A DNA stretch of 64,000 nt from Vibrio sp. Hep-1b-8 (GCF_006124995.1 NZ_QEWN01000116.1:1-64000), one strand, 5' to 3'. Counted from the stretch's first letter, positions 54,985 to 64,000 are shown. Notes: a model not told the origin generated them from the letters alone. Translations and numbers: made by a program.

Positions 54985-56169
54985 ATGTTAACCCCTTCTC
55001 CTTATGGCTGGATCTCCCAGTATTTTGTTGGCTTCTTTTTTGCCTACGGCGTCTATCTGCCGTTTTGGGCATTATGGTTTGAAGAGCAGGGGATATCCGC
55101 AACTGACATTGGTCTACTTGTCGGCATTGGTTTTGCGACTCGTTGCGTCGCTAACATGGTACTGACGCCTCGAATTCATAAAGTCGAACATTTAATTCCG
55201 GCACTCCGCTGGTTGACGGTGGCCTCGATTATTTTTGTCGCATTTCATTTCTTCACAGGGGGAAGCTTCTGGTTGATGGCGTTGGCCACGGTACTATTCA
55301 ACCTTTGTTGTGGCCCTATTGTTCCACTTTCTGATGCCATGGCAAACTACTATGCACGGTTTAAGATGCTCGACTACGGACGTACCCGTCTATGGGGTTC
55401 CCTTGCCTTTATCGCGGGGTCAACTGTGGTTGGCTATCTTGTTGCTCAGTACGGTTCAGATATGATTATCTATACCGCGTTGTCAGGTGTCATCGTCGCG
55501 CTAATCTTTTCGGCGCGTAGCATTAACCCAATGCCCGTGACGACCTCAGAAGATGACGCTGAACGTCCTAAACTGACTGAGTTGCTGCGTGAACTGCCTG
55601 TGATTAAATTTTTACTACTGGTGGCAATGATTCAGGGAAGTCATGCGGCGTATTACAGTTTTAGTTCAATTTACTGGAAAGGTGCGGGTTACTCAGAAGA
55701 CATAATCGGTTACTTGTGGAGCTTAGGGGTGGTGGCTGAGGTGGCAGTATTTGCTCTAAGTAAACGTCTGTTCTCTGGCTGGAGTTTGCGCGCTTTATTT
55801 GTCGTAGCAGCACTAGGGGTTATCGTTCGTTGGGGGCTAACCGCGTCGACGACGGCATTGTTAGCGTTAGTTGCAATCCAGCTATTACACGGCGTGACTT
55901 TCGCGATGGCACATATTGCTGCCATTCAATATATTCAGCATTCAGAGCAGCGCAAAATGGTGGCACTGCAAGCCTTATATAATGCGATTCCGCTCGGTGC
56001 TTTTATCGCGCTAATGACGACCCTAAGTGGCTGGGGATATGAACACTGGGGTGCGAATATTTTCTGGGCAATGGCCGTGATGGGAGTGGTGGCTCTATTT
56101 ATTAAGGTTGAGCCGCAAGGACACAGTGCCGATCAGATGATGAAAGCGGAGCCCAAAGCACAGAATTAA
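54985..56169 (+). CDS. MFS transporter, HcaT-like
   Basis: A 394-residue protein with about twelve membrane helices. The family motif is GVYLPFWALWFEEQGISATD at the start and RLWGSLAFIAGS around residue 135. It is closest in pattern to the 3-phenylpropionate transporter HcaT group. The substrate in vibrios is unknown. The start MLTPSPYGW has GAGG five bases upstream and is preferred over earlier in-frame starts. A terminator follows. Confidence 0.87.
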   Translation: MLTPSPYGWISQYFVGFFFAYGVYLPFWALWFEEQGISATDIGLLVGIGFATRCVANMVLTPRIHKVEHLIPALRWLTVASIIFVAFHFFTGGSFWLMALATVLFNLCCGPIVPLSDAMANYYARFKMLDYGRTRLWGSLAFIAGSTVVGYLVAQYGSDMIIYTALSGVIVALIFSARSINPMPVTTSEDDAERPKLTELLRELPVIKFLLLVAMIQGSHAAYYSFSSIYWKGAGYSEDIIGYLWSLGVVAEVAVFALSKRLFSGWSLRALFVVAALGVIVRWGLTASTTALLALVAIQLLHGVTFAMAHIAAIQYIQHSEQRKMVALQALYNAIPLGAFIALMTTLSGWGYEHWGANIFWAMAVMGVVALFIKVEPQGHSADQMMKAEPKAQN

Positions 56170-56210
56170 GCCTATTTGATTGAGTTCGTGTGCTTTAATG
56201 AGTTTAATGA

Positions 56211-56237
56211 AACCTCTTCAATATGAAGAGGTTTTTT
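56211..56237 (+). terminator. terminator after the MFS gene
   Basis: A nine-base stem AACCTCTTC/GAAGAGGTT with a five-base loop is followed by six T. Confidence 0.93.
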
Positions 56238-56285
56238 GTTTCTGACCAGAACAAATACCATGGATGAATAAGATAAGGATATCTG

Positions 56286-59200
56286 ATGCAAGGTTGGCTC
56301 GTGATCACCGTATCACTGTTGTATCTCGGTTTGCTGTTTCTCATTGCCTGGTACGGTGATAAACAACACTCTTGGTTAGCGAAGTGGCGACCTTGGGTCT
56401 ACAGCTTATCCATTGCGGTGTACTGTACCTCTTGGACCTTTTATGGCACCGTTGGGCAGGCCAGCAGCAACCCATGGTCATTTCTTCCCATTTATCTAGC
56501 CCCAATACTGGTGTTTACTCTAGGCTGGCGTATTCTTGCTCGCCTTATCATTACGGCTAAACGGGAACATATTACGTCAATAGCCGACTTTATCGCTGCC
56601 CGTTACGGTAAGTCACAAGGTTTGGCTGTGGTGGTTACTTTAATCGCGGTAGCAGGCATCCTACCTTACATAGCGCTCCAGTTGCGTGGCATTACCATGG
56701 GATTGGAGATCATCGCCCCAGATTTGCCAGCACAATTCGAAGGGTCAGGGTTCGATGTGTCTTGGTTTGTTGTCGTTGCATTGGCTATCTTTACCATGCT
56801 GTTTGGTACACGACATATCGATAATACCGAGCACCACCGTGGCATGATGATGGCGATTGCGTTCGAATCGATTATCAAGCTGGTGGCCTTCCTTGCGGTT
56901 GGCCTGTTTATCCTATTTCTGGCACTAAACCGAAGCGATGTGGAATTAGTCGACATCGCTCGACAAACCTATCAGTCGCCCAATATTCCAACTTTACTGA
57001 TCCATACTCTGCTCACCATGTTGGCAATTGTCTGTCTGCCGCGTCAGTTCCATACCATGGTCGTAGAAAATGAACGAGCGCAAGACTTGCACACAGCGCG
57101 CTGGTTATTTCCGATCTACCTGATTTTGATGGGCATCTTTGTACTACCAATCGCTTGGGTCGGGCAATCACTGTTGACTGATGCCAGTCCTGATACCTAT
57201 GTCATCAGTCTACCGATGGCTGTTGGGGCGCAAGATGTCGCCTTGCTGGCATTCTTGGGGGGAACATCCGCGGCGAGTGGTATGGTGATTGTCTCGACAA
57301 TCGCACTGGCAATCATGGTCTCGAATGATTTAGTCATGCCACTGTTGCTGCGCAGAATGCGCTTGTCTCAGCGTAATCACAGGCATTTCTCCGGTTTACT
57401 GTTGGTTATTCGCCGTGGGCTAATCCTGTTGCTGCTGCTTGGCGCATGGGCTTTTTATCAGGCGTTGGGCAGTATCCATTCCTTGTCAGCGATCGGTTTT
57501 CTTTCTTTTGCGGCGATCACTCAATTCGCCCCAGCCTTGCTAGGTGGGATGTACTGGCGACAGGGCAATCGAAAGGGGGTTTATGTTGGCTTAGCGGTTG
57601 GCTTTACCCTCTGGTTGATCACTTTGATGAGTCAGACTGATATGTTGGCGGGCAGCGCGGAGAGTAATCTGTTGTTATGGCTGATTACACCACCTGATTT
57701 GCTACAGCATTGGGATGTGACTAACTCTGATTGGGGCATATTGCTGAGTATCTCTCTTAATGCTCTTTGCTACGTTGTCGTTTCGCTGTTTACCCGCGCG
57801 AGTTTGAGTGAACGACTACAATCCGCTTCTTTCGTTGGTACTCCATTACCAGAAAGCGAGAACATGAGCCTTTATCAAAGTCGAGTGACCGTCGGCGAGT
57901 TAGAAATGCTTGCTTCTCGCTTTGTTGGTCGCCAGAGAGTGCGTAACGCCTTCCGACAATATTGGCATCAGCAACGAGAAACCATGCTGCCAAATCAGCA
58001 GGCTCCATCCACCTTAATCCGCCATACTGAGCGTGTTCTCGCTGGTGTGTTTGGCGCTTCTTCAGCAAAGTTAGTACTAACTTCAGCTCTGCAAGGGCGC
58101 AACATGCAGTTAGAAGAAGTGGCTACCATCGTTGATGAAGCATCAGAGCTGTATGACTTCAGCCGAGGTCTATTGCAAGGTGCGATTGAACACATAGGTC
58201 AGGGAATTGCGGTGGTCGATAAGCAGTTGCGGCTGGTGGCGTGGAATCAGCGCTATCTTGAATTATTTACTTTTCCAGCCGGACTGATTCAGGTTGGTCG
58301 ACCGATCGCCGATGTGATTCGCCACAACGCTCAACAAGGTCTATGTGGCCCAGGCGACCCTGAAGAACATGTTCGTCGGCGTGTGTTCCATTTAGAGCAA
58401 GGTACGCGGCATACCTCGTCGCGGGTTCGCCCTGATGGTCGAGTTATTGAAGTTCAGGGCAATCCAATGCCGGGTGGCGGCTTTGTTATGAGTTTTACTG
58501 ATATTACGGTGTTCCGAGACGCAGAACAGGCACTAAAAGACGCCAATGAACGCTTAGAAGTGCGAGTGAGAGAGCGAACTCAAGAGCTAGAACAATTGAA
58601 CAAAAAGCTGGTTGTGGCAACTCAGCGATCGGAACATGAATCTCAATCTAAATCTCGCTTCTTGGCAGCAGTAAGTCATGATTTGATGCAGCCGCTCAAT
58701 GCAGCTCGTCTGTTTGCGTCCTCGTTATCAGAGGTTGCGAGCGAGCCAGAAACCAAGCAGTTGTCTGGTCATATAGAGAGCGCATTGGGGGCGGCTGAAG
58801 ATCTGATTGGTGACCTGCTGGATATTTCTCGTCTTGAGTCGGGCAAACTTGATACTCACGTTCATGGTTTTGCCATCAATGACGTATTGTCCAATCTCAA
58901 TGCCGAATTTAGTGCCTTAGCCAAGCAACAGGGCATTGAGTTTTCGATGATACCGAGCCGGATGCTGGTTCAGTCAGACCCTAAGCTACTGCGCCGAGTG
59001 GTGCAAAACTTTTTGACCAACGCATTTCGCTACAGCCCTAAAGGAAAGGTTGTGCTTGGCGTCAAGCGTGTTGGGGGGCAAGCGAGAATCGATGTTTGGG
59101 ACAACGGCATGGGCATTGACGAAGACAAACAACAAGAGATCTTCGAGGAGTTCAACCGTGGTAGTCAGGTCCGTTCAGATCAAGGGCTTGGTCTTGGTTT

Positions 59201-59714
59201 AGCCATATCAAAAGGCATCGCTCATGTGTTGGGTCATCAAATCACCATGCGCTCATGGCCGGGCAAGGGAAGTGTTTTCTCTATTACGCTAGCACGCAGT
59301 GAAAAAGTCCTGCCTCCGGTTAAAGAGAGTGTTGCAACCACAGTCTCTGACCTTAGTCATTTGAAAGTTCTTTGTGTCGATAATGAACAAGATATCTTGG
59401 TTGGAATGGATAACTTGCTCGGACGTTGGGGCTGTGATGTTCGCACGGCTATCGATTTGGTGGGCTGCTTGCAGTCGATAGACGAGCACTGGGTACCAGA
59501 CGTGATATTGTCAGATTACCGTCTTGATAATGGGCGCACGGGTCTAGAAGTTCTACAGCAGTGTCGTTTACGTTTAGGTGATAGTTTTGTTGGGGTCATC
59601 ATCAGCGCCGATCGTACCGAAGATATGTTGTATGGCATTAAATCGAACGGCTTTAGTTTTATTCCTAAGCCAGTCAAGCCTCTAAAATTGAGAGCGGTGT
59701 TGAATCGGGTGTAG
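56286..59714 (+). CDS. crbS: SSF-type hybrid sensor histidine kinase (CrbS-like)
   Basis: A 1142-residue membrane kinase. Residues 1-500 form a sodium-solute-symporter (SLC5-like) domain of about 13 helices. Then come a STAC-type linker, a PAS domain (about 630-740) and a coiled coil. The HisKA domain has FLAAVSHDLMQPLNAARLFA, and the ATPase has VVQNFLTNAFRYSPKGK and GLGLGLAISKG. A receiver at the C-terminus has VILSDYRLDN and a conserved lysine in FIPKPVKP. CrbS proteins sense acetate-linked signals and, through CrbR, turn on acs. The location near acs and actP supports this. Confidence 0.9.
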   Translation: MQGWLVITVSLLYLGLLFLIAWYGDKQHSWLAKWRPWVYSLSIAVYCTSWTFYGTVGQASSNPWSFLPIYLAPILVFTLGWRILARLIITAKREHITSIADFIAARYGKSQGLAVVVTLIAVAGILPYIALQLRGITMGLEIIAPDLPAQFEGSGFDVSWFVVVALAIFTMLFGTRHIDNTEHHRGMMMAIAFESIIKLVAFLAVGLFILFLALNRSDVELVDIARQTYQSPNIPTLLIHTLLTMLAIVCLPRQFHTMVVENERAQDLHTARWLFPIYLILMGIFVLPIAWVGQSLLTDASPDTYVISLPMAVGAQDVALLAFLGGTSAASGMVIVSTIALAIMVSNDLVMPLLLRRMRLSQRNHRHFSGLLLVIRRGLILLLLLGAWAFYQALGSIHSLSAIGFLSFAAITQFAPALLGGMYWRQGNRKGVYVGLAVGFTLWLITLMSQTDMLAGSAESNLLLWLITPPDLLQHWDVTNSDWGILLSISLNALCYVVVSLFTRASLSERLQSASFVGTPLPESENMSLYQSRVTVGELEMLASRFVGRQRVRNAFRQYWHQQRETMLPNQQAPSTLIRHTERVLAGVFGASSAKLVLTSALQGRNMQLEEVATIVDEASELYDFSRGLLQGAIEHIGQGIAVVDKQLRLVAWNQRYLELFTFPAGLIQVGRPIADVIRHNAQQGLCGPGDPEEHVRRRVFHLEQGTRHTSSRVRPDGRVIEVQGNPMPGGGFVMSFTDITVFRDAEQALKDANERLEVRVRERTQELEQLNKKLVVATQRSEHESQSKSRFLAAVSHDLMQPLNAARLFASSLSEVASEPETKQLSGHIESALGAAEDLIGDLLDISRLESGKLDTHVHGFAINDVLSNLNAEFSALAKQQGIEFSMIPSRMLVQSDPKLLRRVVQNFLTNAFRYSPKGKVVLGVKRVGGQARIDVWDNGMGIDEDKQQEIFEEFNRGSQVRSDQGLGLGLAISKGIAHVLGHQITMRSWPGKGSVFSITLARSEKVLPPVKESVATTVSDLSHLKVLCVDNEQDILVGMDNLLGRWGCDVRTAIDLVGCLQSIDEHWVPDVILSDYRLDNGRTGLEVLQQCRLRLGDSFVGVIISADRTEDMLYGIKSNGFSFIPKPVKPLKLRAVLNRV

Positions 59715-59870
59715 GGGTTTAGAGTGGGCTTCGCCCTGCGAGAATTTAGAACGCTGCGCTCCGATAATCGAGACCAGACTCCGTCCTTCGAGAGGTGCGC
59801 GTTATAGCTGCTGGGTAGGTATCTGAACCAGAGCTTTTTGTTAGGAACTTACGTCTAAAATACAGAAAAA

Positions 59871-59896
59871 AAGGTTGACGCCTTAACGTCAACCTT
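59871..59896 (-). terminator. terminator after the small membrane-anchored gene
   Basis: AAGGTTGACG and its complement form a ten-base stem with a six-base loop. On the minus strand it is followed by a long T-run. Confidence 0.92.
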
Positions 59897-59912
59897 GCAA
59901 ATTTACTCGCTA

Positions 59913-60395
59913 CTATTCTGTAAACAATGTCTCGTACTTCACAAACGCTGTCTGTGTCTCGCCATAGTAAAGCGTGCCATTTGATTGGATAGCCACACGT
60001 AACCAGCTCTCTTCAGATTCAGGTTTCGGCAGGGAAACCATCCATTGTTGTCCACTACTATCTGCGGATTGCATATCAACGGGCTGTCCGCTCTGCTCTT
60101 GGCCGTTAACCAGCGACAATTTTACCCCTTCTAAAGGAAAGGCGGATTTTAGCGACAGTTCTAGCCCTTGTGCTGTGAGTTTTTCGGAGCGAAATTGCAC
60201 TTTAAAGTCGCCATTCGTCATATCGCACAAACCACTGGTATAGCGGCAGTTTGATTTAGCAGCCAACTTATAGGTTTCCCCTTCCACAGCGGCATGAGGT
60301 TTCTCACTCAACGCGATATCTGCGCCGAAATAGGCAATGATAGAAAGAATCGGGGCGATCAGTAAGGCGATGATTAAGTGCTTATTTTTGAACAT
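59913..60395 (-). CDS. hypothetical single-pass membrane or secreted protein
   Basis: A 160-residue protein with one N-terminal hydrophobic helix (residues 8-27, LIIALLIAPILSIIAYFGAD) and a beta-rich exported part. A likely disulfide pair is CRYTSGLC near residues 49-56. I do not recognise a family. It lies between crbS and the acetate symporter operon, on the symporter strand but after that operon's terminator. It may be an accessory of transport or sensing, but this is only a positional hint. Confidence 0.75.
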   Translation of the reverse strand: MFKNKHLIIALLIAPILSIIAYFGADIALSEKPHAAVEGETYKLAAKSNCRYTSGLCDMTNGDFKVQFRSEKLTAQGLELSLKSAFPLEGVKLSLVNGQEQSGQPVDMQSADSSGQQWMVSLPKPESEESWLRVAIQSNGTLYYGETQTAFVKYETLFTE

Positions 60396-60450
60396 CTTGG
60401 CTTCCTTGCTACAACAGACAGCGAATACGGTAACTGAAATTTGAGAAGAA

Positions 60451-60472
60451 AAAAGCCCCTGATGGGGCTTTT
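60451..60472 (-). terminator. actP operon terminator
   Basis: AAAAGCCCC and its complement form a nine-base stem with a TGAT loop. A T-rich run follows on the minus strand. Confidence 0.93.
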
Positions 60473-60489
60473 GTGGTTTGGATTAGATT

Positions 60490-62217
60490 TTAGTGGTCAA
60501 CAGCGCCGCCAGCACCTGCTGGTACACGTACGTGTTCAACCAGATCTTTAACTTCTTGTGGAGTTTCAGCTGTTACTTTCGATACAGCGAACGCTACTAG
60601 GAAGTTAAATACCGCACCAATTGCACCAAATGCGTTTGGCTCGATGCCTAGGAACCAGTTGCTACCCCAGCTCTCCAGGTATTTCCAGTCAGCGACAAAT
60701 AGGATGCCTTTGTGCTGGAATACGTAGAATAGAGTGATACTGATACCCGCAACCATACCTGCGATTGCACCTTCTTTGTTGATACCTTTGCTGAAGATAC
60801 CCATCATCAGTGCAGGGAAGATGGACGATGCGGCCAGACCGAAGGCCAGTGCTACCGTACCTGCTGCAAAGCCTGGCGGGTTGAGGCCCAGATAACCCGC
60901 CACTGCAATCGCCACCGCCATGGAGATTCGACTGGCGAGCAGTTCTTTCTTCTCAGATATATTCGGATTTATAACGCCTTTGATTAAGTCATGTGATATC
61001 GCGGATGATATCGCCAGCAATAGACCTGCTGCGGTTGAAAGTGCCGCTGCCAGACCACCTGCTGCCACTAAAGCGATTACCCAGTTTGGTAGCTTAGCAA
61101 TCTCAGGGTTAGCCAGTACCATGATGTCACGGTCAACTTTTAGCTCATTCGTTGCTGCGCTAGAAGTGTATTGGATGTTGCCATCGCCGTTCTTATCTTC
61201 GAAACCAAGTAGACCTGTTTTCTCCCAGTTCTTGAACCAGTCTGGACGCTCATCATAAGCAAGGTGCTGACCTGGAGCTGGGTTAACCGTATCCATTAGG
61301 TTTAGACGAGCCATTGCAGATACTGCTGGAGCAGTAGTGTATAGAATCGCGATGAATACGAGTGCCCAACCTGCTGAAGTACGTGCGTCACGTACCTTAG
61401 GTACAGTGAAGAAACGGATGATTACGTGTGGTAAACCCGCAGTACCGATCATTAGTGACATAGTGTAAACGAACATGTTTAACGTATCACCACGGACTTG
61501 CGTGGTGTATTCACTAAAGCCGAGTTCGGTCACCACCTGGTCGAGCCTGTCGAGCAGATACACATCGGTGCCTTGGATAGTACTACCCAGACCAATCTGA
61601 GGTAGAGGGTGACCAGTTAACTGCAGAGAGATAAAGATTGCTGGAATAGTGTAAGCTAAAATGAGTACGCAATATTGAGCAATCTGCGTGTAAGTAATCC
61701 CTTTCATGCCGCCCATTACTGCGTACATGAATACGATACACATACCAATCAGAAGACCAGTAGAGTAATCAACTTCTAGGAAACGACCGAACGCAACACC
61801 AACACCTTTCATCTGACCGATAACGTAAGTTACAGATGCGATGATAAGACAAACAACCGCCACGATACGTGCCGCGTTTGAGTAGAAACGCTCACCTACG
61901 AACTCTGGTACAGTAAACTTGCCAAACTTACGTAGGTAAGGGGCAAGTAGAAGTGCTAGAAGTACGTAACCGCCTGTCCAACCCATTAGGAATACGGAAC
62001 CGCCGTAACCCATAAAGGCGATCAGACCAGCCATAGAGATAAATGATGCAGCTGACATCCAGTCTGCTGCTGTTGCCATACCGTTGGCGATTGGGTTTAC
62101 ACCACCGCCTGCAACATAGAACTCTTTAGTTGATCCAGCACGTGCCCAAATCGCAATACCGATGTAAAGGATAAAGGTCGCACCAACAACGAGGTAAGTG
62201 ATAGTTTTCAAATCCAT
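60490..62217 (-). CDS. actP: cation/acetate symporter (ActP-like, SSF family)
   Basis: A 575-residue sodium-solute symporter with about 13 helices. It starts with the family pattern FYVAGGGVNPIANGMATAADW, and AGGLAAALSTAAGLLLAISS carries the sodium-site region. It imports acetate or related short acids with sodium. An extra-membrane loop contains DKNGDGNIQY, resembling an EF-hand calcium loop. It follows the DUF4212 gene by 12 bases, and the two form a transporter pair. Its regulation by CrbR is inferred from vibrio biology. Confidence 0.92.
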   Translation of the reverse strand: MDLKTITYLVVGATFILYIGIAIWARAGSTKEFYVAGGGVNPIANGMATAADWMSAASFISMAGLIAFMGYGGSVFLMGWTGGYVLLALLLAPYLRKFGKFTVPEFVGERFYSNAARIVAVVCLIIASVTYVIGQMKGVGVAFGRFLEVDYSTGLLIGMCIVFMYAVMGGMKGITYTQIAQYCVLILAYTIPAIFISLQLTGHPLPQIGLGSTIQGTDVYLLDRLDQVVTELGFSEYTTQVRGDTLNMFVYTMSLMIGTAGLPHVIIRFFTVPKVRDARTSAGWALVFIAILYTTAPAVSAMARLNLMDTVNPAPGQHLAYDERPDWFKNWEKTGLLGFEDKNGDGNIQYTSSAATNELKVDRDIMVLANPEIAKLPNWVIALVAAGGLAAALSTAAGLLLAISSAISHDLIKGVINPNISEKKELLASRISMAVAIAVAGYLGLNPPGFAAGTVALAFGLAASSIFPALMMGIFSKGINKEGAIAGMVAGISITLFYVFQHKGILFVADWKYLESWGSNWFLGIEPNAFGAIGAVFNFLVAFAVSKVTAETPQEVKDLVEHVRVPAGAGGAVDH

Positions 62218-62229
62218 CTGAGTTACTCC

Positions 62230-62493
62230 TTACTCATCTACGCCGAATTCACGGTCAATTTGGCGCATTTTCCACGCGTAGTAGAAAATAATACCTAGGA
62301 AGGTATAGATGGACCCTTGCTGTGCGAACCAGAAGCCCAGTTTGTAACCACCTAGTTGAAATTGATTGAGTACATCGACAAATAAGATGCCGCAGCCAAA
62401 AGAAACGACAAACCAAACCACCATTAGGTTGATCATCAGTTTTACGTTCTTATCCCAATAGGCTTTGGCTTTATCTTGACTTTCAAACGCCAT
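62230..62493 (-). CDS. DUF4212 small membrane subunit of the symporter
   Basis: An 87-residue protein with two membrane helices (about 20-45 and 55-75) and the DUF4212 pattern (MINLMVVWFVVSFGCGILF, then FWFAQQGSIYTFLGIIFYYA). It accompanies ActP-type symporters as a partner subunit. The ATG chosen has a near-perfect TAAGGAGG five bases upstream. The longer frame to base 62538 has none. Confidence 0.93.
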   Translation of the reverse strand: MAFESQDKAKAYWDKNVKLMINLMVVWFVVSFGCGILFVDVLNQFQLGGYKLGFWFAQQGSIYTFLGIIFYYAWKMRQIDREFGVDE

Positions 62494-62602
62494 TGCCGCC
62501 TCCTTACGATTGGTATTGTTGTTAAGAAAATGTTTCAATATCTACATTAGCAAGGGTGGGGCAAGAACTCTTTTCAACTTTAGTCGGGGCATGAAAAACA
62601 AA

Positions 62603-62625
62603 AAGCGCCTAAAAATAAGGCGCTT
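62603..62625. terminator. hairpin upstream of the symporter operon, after marC
   Basis: AAGCGCCT and its complement form an eight-base stem with a seven-base loop. It lies downstream of marC on the minus strand and so probably ends that transcript. Confidence 0.75.
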
Positions 62626-62713
62626 AAAGGAATTAGTGATAATTATGTGATGTTAACGTTGTGTTAAATTAGCCTAAAGTCTAACGTTTTCGACTCAGAC
62701 CAGACGAATTTTT

Positions 62714-63340
62714 CTAGCCAAGATAGAAATCTTTGATCCCCATCAGCAGATTATTGACTGCGACAGCCGCCAGAATAAGCCCCATTACTCGACTGATGAT
62801 GGCAGCACCAACGTTACCAATCCATTTTTGAATATGTGTCGCGCCTAGCAACAGCAGCAGAGTGATAACCAGTACAGCGACCATCACCGCGGCGGTAATA
62901 CTCTGATCGACAACGGCATAGCGGTGATTATCTGTCAGCATGACGATTGCCATCATTGCCCCTGGCGAAGCGATTGACGGAATGGCGAGTGGGTAGACGG
63001 CAAGATCGGCTAAGTCGGAATGGCTCATTTCTTGAGACAGTTTTGTCTCTTGTTCTGGCTTAGACTCACCAAAAATCATCGTCAATGCAAATAACAGCAG
63101 TACCAGTCCTCCCGCAGCTTGGAAGGCGGGCAGAGGAATCTGCATTGCTTCTAGTAACAATTGACCAGCGACGAGGAAAAACAGCAAAACCCCAGTAGCA
63201 ATAGCGACCGCTTTTAGTGCAACCAGACGGCGCTGTTTAGCGGTGAGGTGTTGTGTTTGGGATAGGTAAACTGGCACTGAACCAATAGGGTCAATCACCG
63301 CCCATAAGACGACGAATTGGGTAATTAACATGCTTAGCAA
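62714..63340 (-). CDS. MarC family integral membrane protein
   Basis: A 208-residue protein with six membrane helices and the family patterns AVIDPIGSVPVYL near the start and AIPSIASPGAMMAI in the centre. Family function is unsettled, and the once-proposed drug-resistance role has been questioned. TTG is the likely start since GGGAG lies eight bases upstream. An ATG three codons later is possible. It separates the symporter pair from the response-regulator gene. Confidence 0.88.
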   Translation of the reverse strand: MLSMLITQFVVLWAVIDPIGSVPVYLSQTQHLTAKQRRLVALKAVAIATGVLLFFLVAGQLLLEAMQIPLPAFQAAGGLVLLLFALTMIFGESKPEQETKLSQEMSHSDLADLAVYPLAIPSIASPGAMMAIVMLTDNHRYAVVDQSITAAVMVAVLVITLLLLLGATHIQKWIGNVGAAIISRVMGLILAAVAVNNLLMGIKDFYLG

Positions 63341-63443
63341 GAGAAGTACTCCCAGAGTTAGTGAACAGAGGGGTAAATCAGATTGATGCCTGATACAAGC
63401 ATTTTAGCAAAAAACAGCGCCGTCAGTGTTAATTTCTCGTGAA

Positions 63444-64000
63444 TTAAGTTTCAGATTCAAGCTGTTGAAGTAAGATTACTGCTTGAGTTCGATTTTTTAC
63501 ACCTAACTTTCTGAAAATCGCCGTCATATGAGCTTTTATGGTGGCTTCTGATACATTTAACTCATAAGCAATCTGCTTATTTAGCAGGCCATCAGATAGC
63601 ATTCCTAAGACTTTGTACTGTTGTGGCGTTAAAGTGGTAATTTTTTCTGCTAAATCGTTACAGGCCGCATTGTTGGTAATGGAACCTTCTGGGAAGAAGG
63701 GGTCACCGTTTAGCACTTGGTTTAATGCGCTAACCAACTCTCTCATATCACTCGATTTAGGAATAAAACCAAATGCACCATGGCTTTTAACTTGAGTGAC
63801 TACGGCAGGCTCTTCACTTGCAGAGACAACAACAATCGGTAGGTCAGGGTATTCGGCACGAAGTTGCATCAGGCCGGACATCCCGTTGGCGCCAGGCATC
63901 TTCAGATCGAGGAGTAGCAAGTCTGGCTCATCCTCTTTCGCGAGTAACGAAAGAAGAGCATCTAAAGAATCTGCTTCCAGCAGATTCGCACCACTGACCG
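63444..64000 (-). CDS. crbR: LuxR-type response regulator (CrbR-like), N-terminus beyond window
   Basis: About 185 codons are visible. The receiver has the phosphorylated aspartate in LLLLDLKMPGANGMSG and the lysine in GFIPKSSD. The C-terminal LuxR helix-turn-helix reads LNKQIAYELNVSEATIKAHM. Its place beside the acetate transporter genes fits CrbR, the partner of CrbS that activates acs. The name rests on context and domain type, since other LuxR-type regulators look similar. The first residues lie beyond base 64000. Confidence 0.82.
   Translation of the reverse strand, partial: VSGANLLEADSLDALLSLLAKEDEPDLLLLDLKMPGANGMSGLMQLRAEYPDLPIVVVSASEEPAVVTQVKSHGAFGFIPKSSDMRELVSALNQVLNGDPFFPEGSITNNAACNDLAEKITTLTPQQYKVLGMLSDGLLNKQIAYELNVSEATIKAHMTAIFRKLGVKNRTQAVILLQQLESET

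Noticed and set aside
59730..59810. Possible further heptamer element after crbS
   Set aside because: A few GAG and CTCC words occur but no sustained 7-base rhythm matching KAGYNNC.

Overview
The window reads as the chromosome of a Vibrio. The gene order birA-murB, groES-groEL, yjaG, hupA-yjaH, purH-purD, zntR, dusB-fis, prmA, accBC, aroQ, acs, a CrbS-type sensor kinase, actP and a CrbR-type regulator is typical of Vibrionaceae, and the proteins are clearly vibrio-like. The species cannot be fixed from sequence reading alone.

Bases 1-17444 are an AT-rich surface-polysaccharide (capsule or O-antigen) region. On the minus strand a bifunctional CDP-ribitol synthase (Bcs1/Acs1 type) is followed by two overlapping CDP-glycerol/ribitol glycerophosphotransferase-like genes. 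The second of these is cut off by an ISAs1-family element that runs off the left edge. An IS5-family element with a perfect 9-bp target duplication and a nonsense codon in its transposase sits in the divergent promoter region. On the plus strand comes a tightly overlapping operon: TagD-like cytidylyltransferase, FkbH-like HAD protein, acyl carrier protein, class V aminotransferase, LicD, GNAT protein and VOC protein, then an FkbM methyltransferase. A further minus-strand polyol-phosphate transferase and a WbpM/CapD-type dehydratase follow, then a plus-strand sugar epimerase and an initiating sugar-phosphate transferase. Together they suggest a teichoic-acid-like, polyol-phosphate-containing glycan with an ACP-delivered acyl decoration.

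Bases 17500-35400 are mainly core genes: pssA, a four-helix-bundle protein, birA, murB, a SufR-like regulator, groESL behind a heat-shock promoter, a UDG-family gene, a 2-hydroxyacid dehydrogenase, yjaG, a CNNM/CBS protein, hupA, yjaH, purD, purH, zntR and a diguanylate cyclase. purH carries an in-frame TAG that separates its two enzyme domains. Many intergenic gaps in this half, and one beside accC, contain tandem heptamers. All fit one degenerate consensus (KAGYNNC) and are often arranged as inverted pairs around terminators or at gene ends.

Bases 35500-44860 look like an acquired island. They hold a type I restriction-modification operon hsdM-hsdS-(AlbA_2 ATP-binding gene)-hsdR, then a small satellite-like remnant with a YagK/YfjJ (inovirus Gp2-like) gene and two AlpA-type regulators but no integrase. 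Two GGGGTACA direct repeats lie beside the fis terminator. A cluster of TGCGCA palindromes lies upstream of hsdM.

Bases 44900-64000 are core metabolism centred on acetate: fis-dusB, prmA, accB-accC, aroQ, acs, an exonuclease and a DUF294/CBS protein, an MFS transporter, the SSF-type hybrid kinase (CrbS-like), a small membrane-anchored protein, the acetate symporter with its DUF4212 partner, a MarC protein, and the start-truncated CrbR-like regulator at the right edge. Acetyl-CoA synthetase, the acetate transporter and its presumed two-component switch are thus all within about 14 kb.
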